In this document: positions 30,048 through 38,019 of the stretch, piece by piece
Numbering within the stretch: position 1 is the stretch's first letter
Layout of the letters: every line of letters starts with the position of its first letter
Assembly: GCF_013402915.1 (NCBI RefSeq)
Contig: NC_050721.1
Location: 682,001 to 746,000, forward strand
Length of the DNA: 64,000 nucleotides
DNA from: Zygotorulaspora mrakii
Taxonomy: Eukaryota; Ascomycota; Saccharomycetes; Saccharomycetales; Saccharomycetaceae
Direction of reading: 5' to 3'
Program-made: the position numbers and the translations under genes
The notes under the pieces: model-generated
Databases searched by the model: none
Told to the model about the DNA's origin: nothing
What the model saw: the letters and a program-made list of their open reading frames with translations, nothing else

Positions 30048-32132
30048 TTATCTACGATTCAAAGGGGTGGTTTCATTTGGCTCATCGTCATCCGAATCTG
30101 TAAAATAACTCTGGCTATTCGAATCCTCGTCGTCCTCGGTTTCCTTGAGAATTTCTGCGTAATTCATAATATTTTTCCAATTTGGAAATAAAACGTAGTA
30201 TGATTCTATTAGACCGATTAATAGCATCCCCAACCCTATACCTATCCATAATCCGCTAAGTTTCATATCCAAGACGTAGCTCAGAAAAATTGCTAAAGGC
30301 ATGGCTACCAAGTAATATACTACAAGATTTACAATACTTCCCAAAGATTGCATTCCTTGGCCCCTCAGGCAAGCGCCTGCAACAGCATTCAAGGAATCAA
30401 AATTTTGGACAATGCCCACTAATGGTAAAGTATCACTTATCAGACTAATAACCTGTTCATCTCTCGAGAAGACGTTGGCTATAGGCTTCCTCAAAAATAC
30501 CAGTATGCAGCAGTTAATAAGACCTGCGGCAAAGGAAAATGCGAGACCAACTTGTGAAGATATATGCGCACATTCAGGCTTTTTTTTTCCAATGAAATTT
30601 GCAATTCTAGTAGACGCCGCTATCCCAACAGCAAATGGGATCATATACAGCAAGGCAGCCATATTTGAGACAGCTGACTGAGCTGCCAAATAACTGGTAC
30701 CAAAATGTGCACTAAAAAGAGTCAATATCTCGTATGAAAGCTCCTCTGCTTCTAGCATAACAATACCTGAAATAGCTAAATGACTCAAATCTTTCCAATG
30801 AGTGAAGGCTTTTTTTGTAAAGCCGCCCCAGCATTTCCTGCCCTTCACGTATACCGAATAAAGCAGTAACAATATAAACATCAGCCAAAAATTGATAACA
30901 ATGGAGATAGCTGAGCCTATAAATCCGACTCCTATATGCTTATTCCAGACCAATGTGTAACTAACTAGAACATTCAAAGGTGCACAAATCGCAAGCACAT
31001 ATATTCCTGCATCAAAAATTCCTTGAGCTTGTAGAAATCTTTTCAAATTTTCAAATAAGATATACGCTGGTGCTCCCAAAATAAGCACTCTTAAAAATTT
31101 CGTTGTTAAATTAATCAACTCTTTCTCTGAAATCACAAAAGATAGAAAAAAGTCTGAATAGAACCAGAAAAATGCAAATGGTATGTATACTGTCAGCGAA
31201 AACGCGATGCATCTTTGTAAATGGACTCCAACACTGTTATATCTTCCAGAACCATACGCTTGAGGACATAGAGTATCTAGGCTTGTTGCAATGCCAGTGA
31301 AGACTGCCAAAGTAATATTCGAAGTCATAGATGCTAAAGACACGGCGGCCAGTTCATTTTTACCTAAATGACCAACAGTTAACGAAGAAACCATAGGGAA
31401 AATTTGCTCAAGTAAAAAAGTAAACACTAAGGGAAGAAAGTACGATGCCATAATCTTGGCTTCCGATTCATATGTCACTTTTTTATCATCTGCTACATCT
31501 AAACTATCTTGTTCTGAGTCGTCACACTCTTGATAAACCATCGGGATACTACCACGTGAAGTAACAGATGCAAAAGATGGTCTGTGAGCATGTTTTCGCC
31601 TTAATTGACCTTGATTGTGTTCCGAGGCATAGCTCTGTTTCTGCTGTTGTAATCGAGACATGAAAGTGTCGAATTCTAATTCCCTATCTGTATGCATTCC
31701 AATATTATTGAGTTCGTTTTGTTCTTCTTCATCAGAGTTGTACGCCGAGGAGTACCTACGCTCATGTTCTTGTAAAATCCAGTCTAGATCTGGTGATTGC
31801 ATTGGTTGAGTCTCAGAAACCATTGATGGCAGGGAGACAGTACGACTCAACTCGCCTCCATCCAAATTGTCGAAAGACCCCTCTTCTTCTAGGTCTGGTA
31901 AATAGAAACTTGGCTCATGAAAATTACTACCAAAATCATCTCCCAGGGACACGTAACTTCTTTGATCGGCGGCTGAATGCTTCTGTTTCCTGTATTTCCT
32001 TACCAGTGGGTTCTTCTGGTTCACAGGGAAGAAACTCAATGATATACGTCGATGGGTGTTCCCAATACCCATACCATTGGTTCGGAGTGCCGGATGGACC
32101 TCAGACAAGGTTTTGGAGAATATGCCAGCCAT
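30048..32132 (-). CDS. MATE-family multidrug/organic cation antiporter (YDR338C type)
   Basis: A 694-residue membrane protein, the same size as S. cerevisiae YDR338C (695), an uncharacterised member of the multi antimicrobial extrusion family. Residues 1-230 are hydrophilic with Ser/acidic stretches and are probably cytosolic. From about 235 on come about twelve hydrophobic segments arranged as two MatE repeats, with family-like stretches SLTVGHLGKNELAAVSLASM, DTLCPQAYGSGRYNSVGVHL and CLRGQGMQSLGSIVNLVVYY. The C-terminus is acidic (ETEDDEDSNSQ and onward) and ends in PLNRR. Substrate unknown; members exchange cationic compounds for H+ or Na+. Start ATG 32132. A CACGTG motif lies at 32223-32228, about 90 bp upstream. 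Confidence 0.92.
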   Translation of the reverse strand: MAGIFSKTLSEVHPALRTNGMGIGNTHRRISLSFFPVNQKNPLVRKYRKQKHSAADQRSYVSLGDDFGSNFHEPSFYLPDLEEEGSFDNLDGGELSRTVSLPSMVSETQPMQSPDLDWILQEHERRYSSAYNSDEEEQNELNNIGMHTDRELEFDTFMSRLQQQKQSYASEHNQGQLRRKHAHRPSFASVTSRGSIPMVYQECDDSEQDSLDVADDKKVTYESEAKIMASYFLPLVFTFLLEQIFPMVSSLTVGHLGKNELAAVSLASMTSNITLAVFTGIATSLDTLCPQAYGSGRYNSVGVHLQRCIAFSLTVYIPFAFFWFYSDFFLSFVISEKELINLTTKFLRVLILGAPAYILFENLKRFLQAQGIFDAGIYVLAICAPLNVLVSYTLVWNKHIGVGFIGSAISIVINFWLMFILLLLYSVYVKGRKCWGGFTKKAFTHWKDLSHLAISGIVMLEAEELSYEILTLFSAHFGTSYLAAQSAVSNMAALLYMIPFAVGIAASTRIANFIGKKKPECAHISSQVGLAFSFAAGLINCCILVFLRKPIANVFSRDEQVISLISDTLPLVGIVQNFDSLNAVAGACLRGQGMQSLGSIVNLVVYYLVAMPLAIFLSYVLDMKLSGLWIGIGLGMLLIGLIESYYVLFPNWKNIMNYAEILKETEDDEDSNSQSYFTDSDDDEPNETTPLNRR

Positions 32133-32222
32133 TATAACCTAGTATGCCTGTTGTATTGTCTCAAGTCCTCATCTTCTTGCACAGAAGCCCTTTTGTCTTT
32201 TTGATATTATGTGACTAAAGAT

Positions 32223-32228
32223 CACGTG
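32223..32228. promoter_or_regulatory. CACGTG E-box upstream of the MATE gene
   Basis: Palindromic CACGTG within ATCACGTG, a perfect Cbf1/Pho4-type core, about 90 bp before the transporter ATG. No CDEIII-like sequence follows the AT-rich stretch beside it, so I read it as a promoter site and not a centromere element. Confidence 0.45.
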
Positions 32229-32350
32229 CCTCTAAGAATAATCAAAACAATACCATTAATTTGATTTTACACTCCCTGAAAATCTTTCTATACACCTACA
32301 TATTCTAGAAATATTCATTAAACTCCTTATTCTCCTAAAATTAATCGGTT

Positions 32351-33229
32351 TTATTGTCGTTTGTTCATCTGTTGCCTACAATCGGGACAAAACCATGCTC
32401 CCTTTGGGGGCTCCTTCAAATTGACACAGCTGTAATGGAACCACTCGAACTTGCAATGTTCTCCATCGCATGCAACCATTTCCCCGTAGGACACACTTTG
32501 ACAAAAACAGTACAGTGTTTTGTCTTCCTCTTCATTAGTATTTATACTTGAAAACAGATCATCATTGGCATCAGGCAAGTCAAAATTAGTATCCCTGTTA
32601 ACCAAAGAGAGCGAATTCTCATTCGTGGGCTTTTTGGATACCGTATTTTGTCGTTCTTTCTCCGTATGATTACCTGCGCTCTGCGCTATCTGCATAGGCG
32701 CTTCCTGTTCCTGATCCTGTAGTTTGCTTGGAGCCGTTCTGGTTGGCTTCCTTCTTTTGACGCTAGTATTGTTCGAACCTGACGATGCTGGTTTTCTTTT
32801 CCGTCTTTCGCCGGAACTCATTACAGAGGTCTCCCTCGAATACTCTCCAAAGCTGTCCGTTTCGTCTTCCAAGGGCGCCAGTAAACCGTCTTCCTCTAAG
32901 ATAATGATGCTCTTCTCCAACTTAGCTAAGTGTTTCGTCACCAGAAATAACGCTGTATTGGCCATGGTGCACTTCTTCATTTGCAGCTTTTTGCAATGCG
33001 AGATCTCATCCCTTATTTTATCAGTAAACTCCTCCTCCTTGCTATACACAGATAACGAACCATTCTGTTTAATGTATTTTTGCATCTGTGAATCCTTCAT
33101 CGATGTCTTTTTTCGCACATCATAAATCTCTGTGTCCAAGGACCTTATTTCATTCAAGATGTGATGAAACTCGGATGGAAGATTTGAAACATCCTGAGTC
33201 GTCTGCTCTAATACCGAGCTTGGGTCCAT
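32351..33229 (-). CDS. YNG2: NuA4 histone acetyltransferase subunit Yng2 (ING family)
   Basis: A 292-residue ING-family protein matching S. cerevisiae Yng2 (YHR090C, 282). It is a subunit of the NuA4 and Piccolo complexes and supports Esa1 acetylation of H4 and H2A. The N-terminus MDPSSVLEQTTQDVSNLPSE matches the family, so ATG 33229 is chosen over the frame extension to a GTG at 33250. Residues about 1-110 form the helical ING domain, followed by a basic, Ser/Thr-rich linker (RKRKPASSGSNNTSVKRRKP). A C-terminal PHD finger at about 236-286 has the Cys4-His-Cys3 pattern: CFCQ, CDGEHC, FHYSC, CPDC. Such fingers bind H3K4me3. TRA1, another NuA4 subunit, lies in the same window. Confidence 0.96.
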   Translation of the reverse strand: MDPSSVLEQTTQDVSNLPSEFHHILNEIRSLDTEIYDVRKKTSMKDSQMQKYIKQNGSLSVYSKEEEFTDKIRDEISHCKKLQMKKCTMANTALFLVTKHLAKLEKSIIILEEDGLLAPLEDETDSFGEYSRETSVMSSGERRKRKPASSGSNNTSVKRRKPTRTAPSKLQDQEQEAPMQIAQSAGNHTEKERQNTVSKKPTNENSLSLVNRDTNFDLPDANDDLFSSINTNEEEDKTLYCFCQSVSYGEMVACDGEHCKFEWFHYSCVNLKEPPKGAWFCPDCRQQMNKRQ

Positions 33230-35461
33230 GTCCACTGCCCTGACGTTCACACTAAGGCTAAATTATTGATACTTTGAAGTTTTCCTTGGTTGTTTGAGTT
33301 TGATTTGAACCTCAAGGTTATTCTTTTTTGCTTCCTGCCTTACTGATTGAATCCATCGCTCGTCTAGCATGATAATTATAAAGCTCGGACACTGCGGACT
33401 CTCAGACCTGCTTGAACTTTAGGTAACTCTGGTGCCCCTTCAGGCCCACCATCCTTTATGTCACAACACATTTGCCTTTACTAGCCTGATGAACTGAAAG
33501 CTGCTGAAAGTTGCTGCAATTACCATTTGACTTGTGTGGTTATGGTAAGCTTTGGAGTTACTGGTCCATGGAAATCGCCCGACGGAAGTCAAGGAATACG
33601 AAAGGAAAAGCTTTGAGACTGATCGAGGAAAATGGAGCCAAGCTCTAATGCAACATAAAGCGGATAGCTTTTACCCTGGCATAATCTAATTATCTGAAGT
33701 ATGCCCTCCGTGTTTGCTCTGACTGTACCGAGTCGTGAAGAGCAACTTGCATATCTGCTAAAGTCATGACTAGTGTGGTTCAGTACGAATGACTGCGCCA
33801 GAAAAATCGATTAATCAGTTCACTTGAGTTCAGTAGACCTTCCAAAATTACAGGAAGTCTACAATAGCACCAAGCGTTCCTTCTTCTGAGCGCGAGTCGT
33901 CAAGGTTACTTACCAATCGTAAAGATTTTCCAACGCTCCGCATTTGTTCAGAACGTAAACCTTGCTGAATCAATTCCTTGAACGCATTTCAGTATGATGC
34001 CTGGAAGTTTCTAGTTAGCCATATTGGTTCGACCGTTTCTAAAAAGCCACAGAGTGTGTCATCAATCTTTGATCGTGATGACAATCGGCTCGGCAAGAGT
34101 CTTTAGACATTGAATTCTTTGTAAATACATTCATCATCATTTTTTGGAGCACTTTGGGGCCAGTTGCGGCTCTTTTGTTTCAATCTAAGGTCCCAATGAA
34201 TTTTGCTTAAGTTTATCTTTGAACACTGGCTCGAATTTATGTGATCTTGACAATTGATTCTGTACATATTAGTAAACCTCAATAGTAACATATGCTCAAA
34301 GAGAGGCATAAAGTTGAAACCAAGGGTTCAATTGCTGTTGTCATAGCTTTTCGTACCGCTCGCCGCATGCGCCAAAAATTAACCGCTGAAGATTGGGTAC
34401 TCGCTGGTTACGAATAAAAGCACACACGATATATTTCCCCTTGGCCCTGTGGTTACACAAGGGGCACCAAGTTTCCTTTTACTTACAACCAGTTAATCAG
34501 GAACACATTCCTTATTTCCGAAGCAGCGCTCTTCTATGAGGACGCCGGCATCCCTCAATACAATGCTCAATACCCTTCAATAGCGAATCTCATATTTTAA
34601 CACTTATTTGGTTCGCAAGCATCCCATTGGTGGAGTTCTGACGTGTCTTCCGCTCATCTGACAGATGCTGGGGTGCTTCCGCCGGAGACGTGGGAAGATC
34701 ATTATCTCTGTTGGTAGGGAGCTCATTTGAATCAATATGAGAGGATTCGATTGCCGCAGTGACTGACCGATGGCTGAACTCAAATTCACAACCATCACAC
34801 ATGTCAGAGGCAAAGGTGCCACTGCTCGTTATTTCCCATTCTCCGGTGGTTTGAAGGAAAAATTGCATTGCATAGACTACAAATGATCCATTGCCAATAA
34901 TTAGTCCGTAAATGTAAATGATAGTATCGTGCAGCTGGCTCGGTAAGCCGCCGCTTGGAAAGATGGGCGAATGACAAGTTTGACGTAAATTTGACGCTTC
35001 AGAAGTCTCTCATGTTTGCCACAAATTAGCTTCTCAACAGATGATTACCGCCTCGTTTATTTGCTTTCTATGTTGATCCACTCGAGAAATGCGGCAAAGA
35101 GAATGAGCTGTTTTTATGCTTCAGAAATATACACAAGCGTTTCCGCAATTGTTGAATCATCATCCTCATCGATTTCGAATTTAGGTTTCCATGATGCCTT
35201 CCAAAAGCTAGTTCTCTGTTCCAACTTTGTCGAATGCATGCAGTTGCGGCTTAGTTCAGGGACTCTTTAGGCACAGCTCGGATAGAACCTCTGCGCGCGG
35301 TGCTGCAGGGGCAACGCCATCGAAGGATTTGCGTTGATAGCAATAGAAATAGGCAGAGTGGCAGAAACTTCGGCAAGACGGCAGTATAAGAAGCAATGAT
35401 ACACTTTGTCATCTGATGGACTGGGGCAGAGGAAGCTGCATGTATGCTTGAGTGGTGGTAA
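33230..35461. other. 2.2 kb gene-poor stretch with possible gene relics
   Basis: The largest gene-free stretch in the window. No intact gene is recognised. On the minus strand several protein-like open segments lie in a row, separated by stops. One at about 35253-35106 includes SFWKASWKPKFEID and ends with an acidic tail. One at 35009-34590 has a hydrophobic stretch and a polar tail. One runs at about 34309-33855 in one frame, broken only by TAA and TGA. These could be remains of one or more decayed genes or could be chance; composition alone does not decide. Confidence 0.4.
34590..35009 (-). pseudogene. Possible relic of a membrane protein gene
   Basis: An open frame of 139 codons on the minus strand between stops; an ATG occurs only at 34868, leaving 92 codons after it. 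Before that ATG, the same frame encodes CHSPIFPSGGLPSQLHD and then a hydrophobic run (TIIYIYGLIIGNGSFVVYAM) resembling a transmembrane helix. This is followed by a polar, Ser/Thr/Glu-rich tail. The hydrophobic part lacking its own ATG suggests a truncated coding sequence. I do not recognise a family. A functional small protein from 34868, or chance, are the alternatives. Confidence 0.3.
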
Positions 35462-36052
35462 ATGTTCTGGAACTATTTAGTAAAAAGGTATGCCAAGAAA
35501 GTGGTTGGGGAACTGAACGAAGGTAAAGATCCATTCACTGAAGAATACGAGTACGAACGTAAGTCGTTCTTATCCGGGACCACAAAAGTAGTCAAACGAA
35601 GGAGAGAAAAGACGATCCACGATTACGTCCCTGAGAGGGAAAAAGAACTGATACGCTATATGCGGAAGAAAAGCTACCGGATGGAGCTCGTTTTTTCATT
35701 CTGCGGTATGAGACTAGGGTGGATTAACATTATCAAATTGGTACCGGTGATAGGCGACATATGCTCTTTGATTTTCACGCTAATGGTTTTCAATAATATC
35801 AAGAAAAGTATCGGCAACATGCCCAAAGATCTGCAGACACACTGTCTTGCCAATATCATGATTGATTTTGCATTCAGTTTGGTACCGATAGTGGGCGATG
35901 TTGTCAGTATCGCATTTAAGCCGAACTGCAGAAATGCCATGATTATTGAAGAGTTTTTGGACTCGAAATATAGGAAGCTGAAAAATGTTCAAGACGGGAG
36001 TTTGAGGATACGTTCGCCATCCAGCACTGCCAATAGCATTGGTGACTTTTGA
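35462..36052 (+). CDS. DUF4112-family membrane-associated protein of unknown function
   Basis: A 196-residue protein. Residues about 75-175 show the pattern of DUF4112 proteins: a first LGWINIIKLVPVIGDICSLI block, and a second NIMIDFAFSLVPIVGDVVSI block followed by AFKPNCRNAMIIEEFL. The two VPxxGD motifs and the N-R-N segment are hallmarks of the family, which is found in bacteria and fungi and has no assigned biochemical role. The two hydrophobic blocks are probably membrane helices. The N-terminus is charged, and the C-terminus is short and Ser-rich. ATG 35462 is the first in frame. I know of no counterpart at this position in S. cerevisiae. It converges with FCF1, with only 63 bp between them. 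Confidence 0.75.
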   Translation: MFWNYLVKRYAKKVVGELNEGKDPFTEEYEYERKSFLSGTTKVVKRRREKTIHDYVPEREKELIRYMRKKSYRMELVFSFCGMRLGWINIIKLVPVIGDICSLIFTLMVFNNIKKSIGNMPKDLQTHCLANIMIDFAFSLVPIVGDVVSIAFKPNCRNAMIIEEFLDSKYRKLKNVQDGSLRIRSPSSTANSIGDF

Positions 36053-36115
36053 TGGCAACAAAGGAAGAAAAAATAATAACAATCAAATAATTATGTAGTA
36101 ATATATTATATGCCT

Positions 36116-36685
36116 TTAAAACGCATCTGGTAACTTTTCAATCACGTATGCATGACCACCGACGCTCATTATTGGTATACCTGGAATTTTTCTAACCCTT
36201 TGCTTCAACCCAGCATCATTGGTTGCAACAATGTAGCACTTGTGTTGTAACACTCTATGTACAATGCAGTCATCAGCATATGTACCCTTATGTGTGCACG
36301 TTAGTCTTTTAATCCTCGGATCTTTAGCCAATTTTAAAGCTATACGAAATTTAGGACCAAGCTTCTCTAATTCAGCCATAACACAATCGGTGATATATAG
36401 GTTACACTTTGCTAAAAGACAGTCCATGGTACCTTTGACCAAATCAATCTTTTTCTGAATTGAAAAATTTATGAAATTTGTATCTATGAGAATCTGATAT
36501 GGAGGCTTTATAGCTTCGTTATATTGGAAAAAAAGGGCACTAGACACTTGCGGTATGCTTCTTGTTAACTCTGGATCCTCACTTTTTGATGTACCTCCTT
36601 CATTTTCCTTTATTCTCTGGTCTTTTTTTGCGTTAATTGTGCGTTTTACTAGTGCAAACTTCCTGGTTCTCTTATCCCTACCCAT
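36116..36685 (-). CDS. FCF1: PIN-domain SSU processome protein Fcf1
   Basis: A 189-residue protein, the same length as S. cerevisiae Fcf1 (YDR339C). It is an essential nucleolar PIN-domain protein of the small-subunit processome, needed for early pre-rRNA cleavages at A0, A1 and A2. A basic N-terminus (MGRDKRTRKFALVKRTINAK) precedes the PIN domain at about 62-170. Metal-site acids are visible in LIDTNF (Asp68), the DCVMAELEKLG region, YADDCIVHRV and ATNDAGLKQRVR. IPGIPIMSVGGHAYVIEKLP is a conserved C-terminus. Start ATG 36685. An RRPE core sits 108 bp upstream. Confidence 0.97.
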   Translation of the reverse strand: MGRDKRTRKFALVKRTINAKKDQRIKENEGGTSKSEDPELTRSIPQVSSALFFQYNEAIKPPYQILIDTNFINFSIQKKIDLVKGTMDCLLAKCNLYITDCVMAELEKLGPKFRIALKLAKDPRIKRLTCTHKGTYADDCIVHRVLQHKCYIVATNDAGLKQRVRKIPGIPIMSVGGHAYVIEKLPDAF

Positions 36686-37017
36686 TATTCACTTACACTC
36701 TATTCTGAATCTTGAGCTTCTTCGAATCAAAATATTTAGCTAGAGAGTCTTCTATTAAACAGTGATTCTTTTAATATCCATTAGCATCGCATTGAAAAAT
36801 TTACATCGCTGTGAACGGGTCATGGCTTCTAGGTTGTTTAATAAATGAAAAAAGAAGAGTAACTAATAACTGCTAAGCAAAGAGTCAAACTCGGGTTCTT
36901 CATTCACCACGACTCTGGAGAAAAGGAGTAGGGTAAAGACAGGCTTATAACCCTTTAGATACCCTGTCTACGTCAGGAGATTTCAATTGATACACTTATA
37001 TTGGCAAAAAAGAATGG
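36686..37017 (-). promoter_or_regulatory. FCF1 promoter with RRPE core
   Basis: 332 bp between FCF1 and the tRNA-Ser gene. TGAAAAATTT at 36793-36802 is an exact RRPE core, about 108 bp upstream of the FCF1 ATG. A neighbouring GCATCGC is only a partial PAC match. Nothing else is seen. Confidence 0.55.
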
Positions 37018-37118
37018 CGTCACAGACAGGATTCGAACCTGCGAAGGTAAAACCCAATGCCTAATTGCTTTTACTGTGTAATAGCAGGGCATCGCCTTAA
37101 CCACTCGGCCACTGGGAC
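37018..37118 (-). tRNA. tRNA-Ser: tRNA-Ser(GCU) with 19-nt intron
   Basis: Read on the minus strand from 37118: acceptor GTCCCAG, D arm GCCGAGTGGTTAAGGC (A box), anticodon stem ATGCC/GGCAT with loop CTGCTA-A, anticodon GCT, a long variable arm as in class II serine tRNAs, T arm GCAGGTTCGAATCCTGT (B box), acceptor 3' strand CTGTGAC and discriminator G. A 19-nt intron (TTACACAGTAAAAGCAATT) interrupts the loop one base after the anticodon, the canonical position. The mature length is 82 nt. It decodes AGC/AGU. An LTR lies 115 bp upstream of the 5' end. Confidence 0.96.
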
Positions 37119-37232
37119 GACTCGAAGTTGGGTTGTATAAGATTAACTTTGCATCTTACCAATGATTCTTTCTTGGAAGTATGGTCTGCTCTGCTCTTGA
37201 TTGGGAGCTTGTTATTTGGAAAGAGTTGAAAT

Positions 37233-37739
37233 TGTTGAAATATAAATCGATATTGTAAGATATATAAAAGAGATGATTTATAAGAATCAGAAACAAGACA
37301 ATTGGTCTGTAAAACAAAATAAACACAGCCAGATGAAGCCCTAACAGAAAATCAATCGATCCTGGAAAGATTTCGGATGATAATCTATCGCGAGACGTTT
37401 GCAATTCAGGAGTCTGACTACGAGGGAGTCTATGGAATGAGCACGAAATAACAGTTGTACTGTGGATTCTACGGGACTAGAAATGGTGTGATGACGATGA
37501 AAATTCTTCACTTGTCGTAGTCTCTTATGATTCAATAGGTGCAATTTGTTAGGTATAAATACTGACATATTTCCCAGATGTTAATCTAAATGCAATTAGT
37601 TTTATTTCACTTCATGATATAGGAAATCAAGGAATTATATATCTTTATAATTGAATATCATAGTATTATCATCAACGTCAAACCAAGTTACTATCGACAA
37701 CGCCGAAGAAAACATTCTTTCCAAATATCAACATCAACA
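37233..37739 (+). mobile_element. Solo LTR of a Ty1/copia-like retrotransposon
   Basis: A 507 bp element that starts TGTTGAAATATAAATCG and ends AACATCAACA, with TG...CA ends and 5-bp terminal inverted repeats TGTTG/CAACA as in Ty1 LTRs. The same sequence, in reverse orientation, occurs twice near 61.2-62.2 kb. A TATAAATA lies at about 37553-37560. It sits 115 bp upstream of tRNA-Ser, the usual target zone of Ty elements that follow RNA polymerase III genes. No internal gag/pol sequence adjoins it. The 5 bp flanks (GAAAT left, AGTGT right) do not match, and the right side is rearranged. Orientation is inferred from resemblance to Ty1 LTR ends. Confidence 0.85.
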
Positions 37740-37880
37740 AGTGTTGAAATATAAATCGATATTATTTGGAAAGAATGTTTTCTTCGGCGTTGTCGATTCT
37801 TATAATTCATCTTTTTCATATATCTTACAATATCGATTTATATTTCAACAATATCGATCTATATTTCAACATATTATCAC
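37740..37880. repeat. Rearranged, inverted LTR fragments
   Basis: Directly after the LTR comes a second LTR start (TGTTGAAATATAAATCGATA, 37742-). It is joined at about 37764 to the reverse complement of the LTR's 3' part (about 37764-37797), then to the reverse complement of an LTR 5' end finishing TATATTTCAACA (about 37850), then another such end at about 37851-37872. The segment about 37693-37726 in the LTR and 37764-37797 form an inverted repeat of about 34 bp that could fold into a hairpin. Confidence 0.7.
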
Positions 37881-38019
37881 CAATGTCTGAGCAATCAAAT
37901 ATCGCCAACTCCGAACTTATCCAACTCACCCAATATGATTAATCATATATACTTATTGAGTAAAATTTGGTAGAGTTTCATCTATATAAATTAAGAAGTG
38001 ATCTGCTATGCTAGAACGG

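Noticed and set aside
32219..32300. Possible centromere (CDEI-like ATCACGTG followed by AT-rich DNA)
   Set aside because: No CDEIII-like sequence was found at the right distance, and S. cerevisiae has no centromere in this block; read as an E-box.
37341..37568. A 75-codon ATG frame in the LTR, similar to a frame in the LTR at 61413-61616
   Set aside because: It lies within the LTR, the ATG is ACG in the other copies, and copy b is frameshifted; similarity is due to the repeat, not to selection on a protein.
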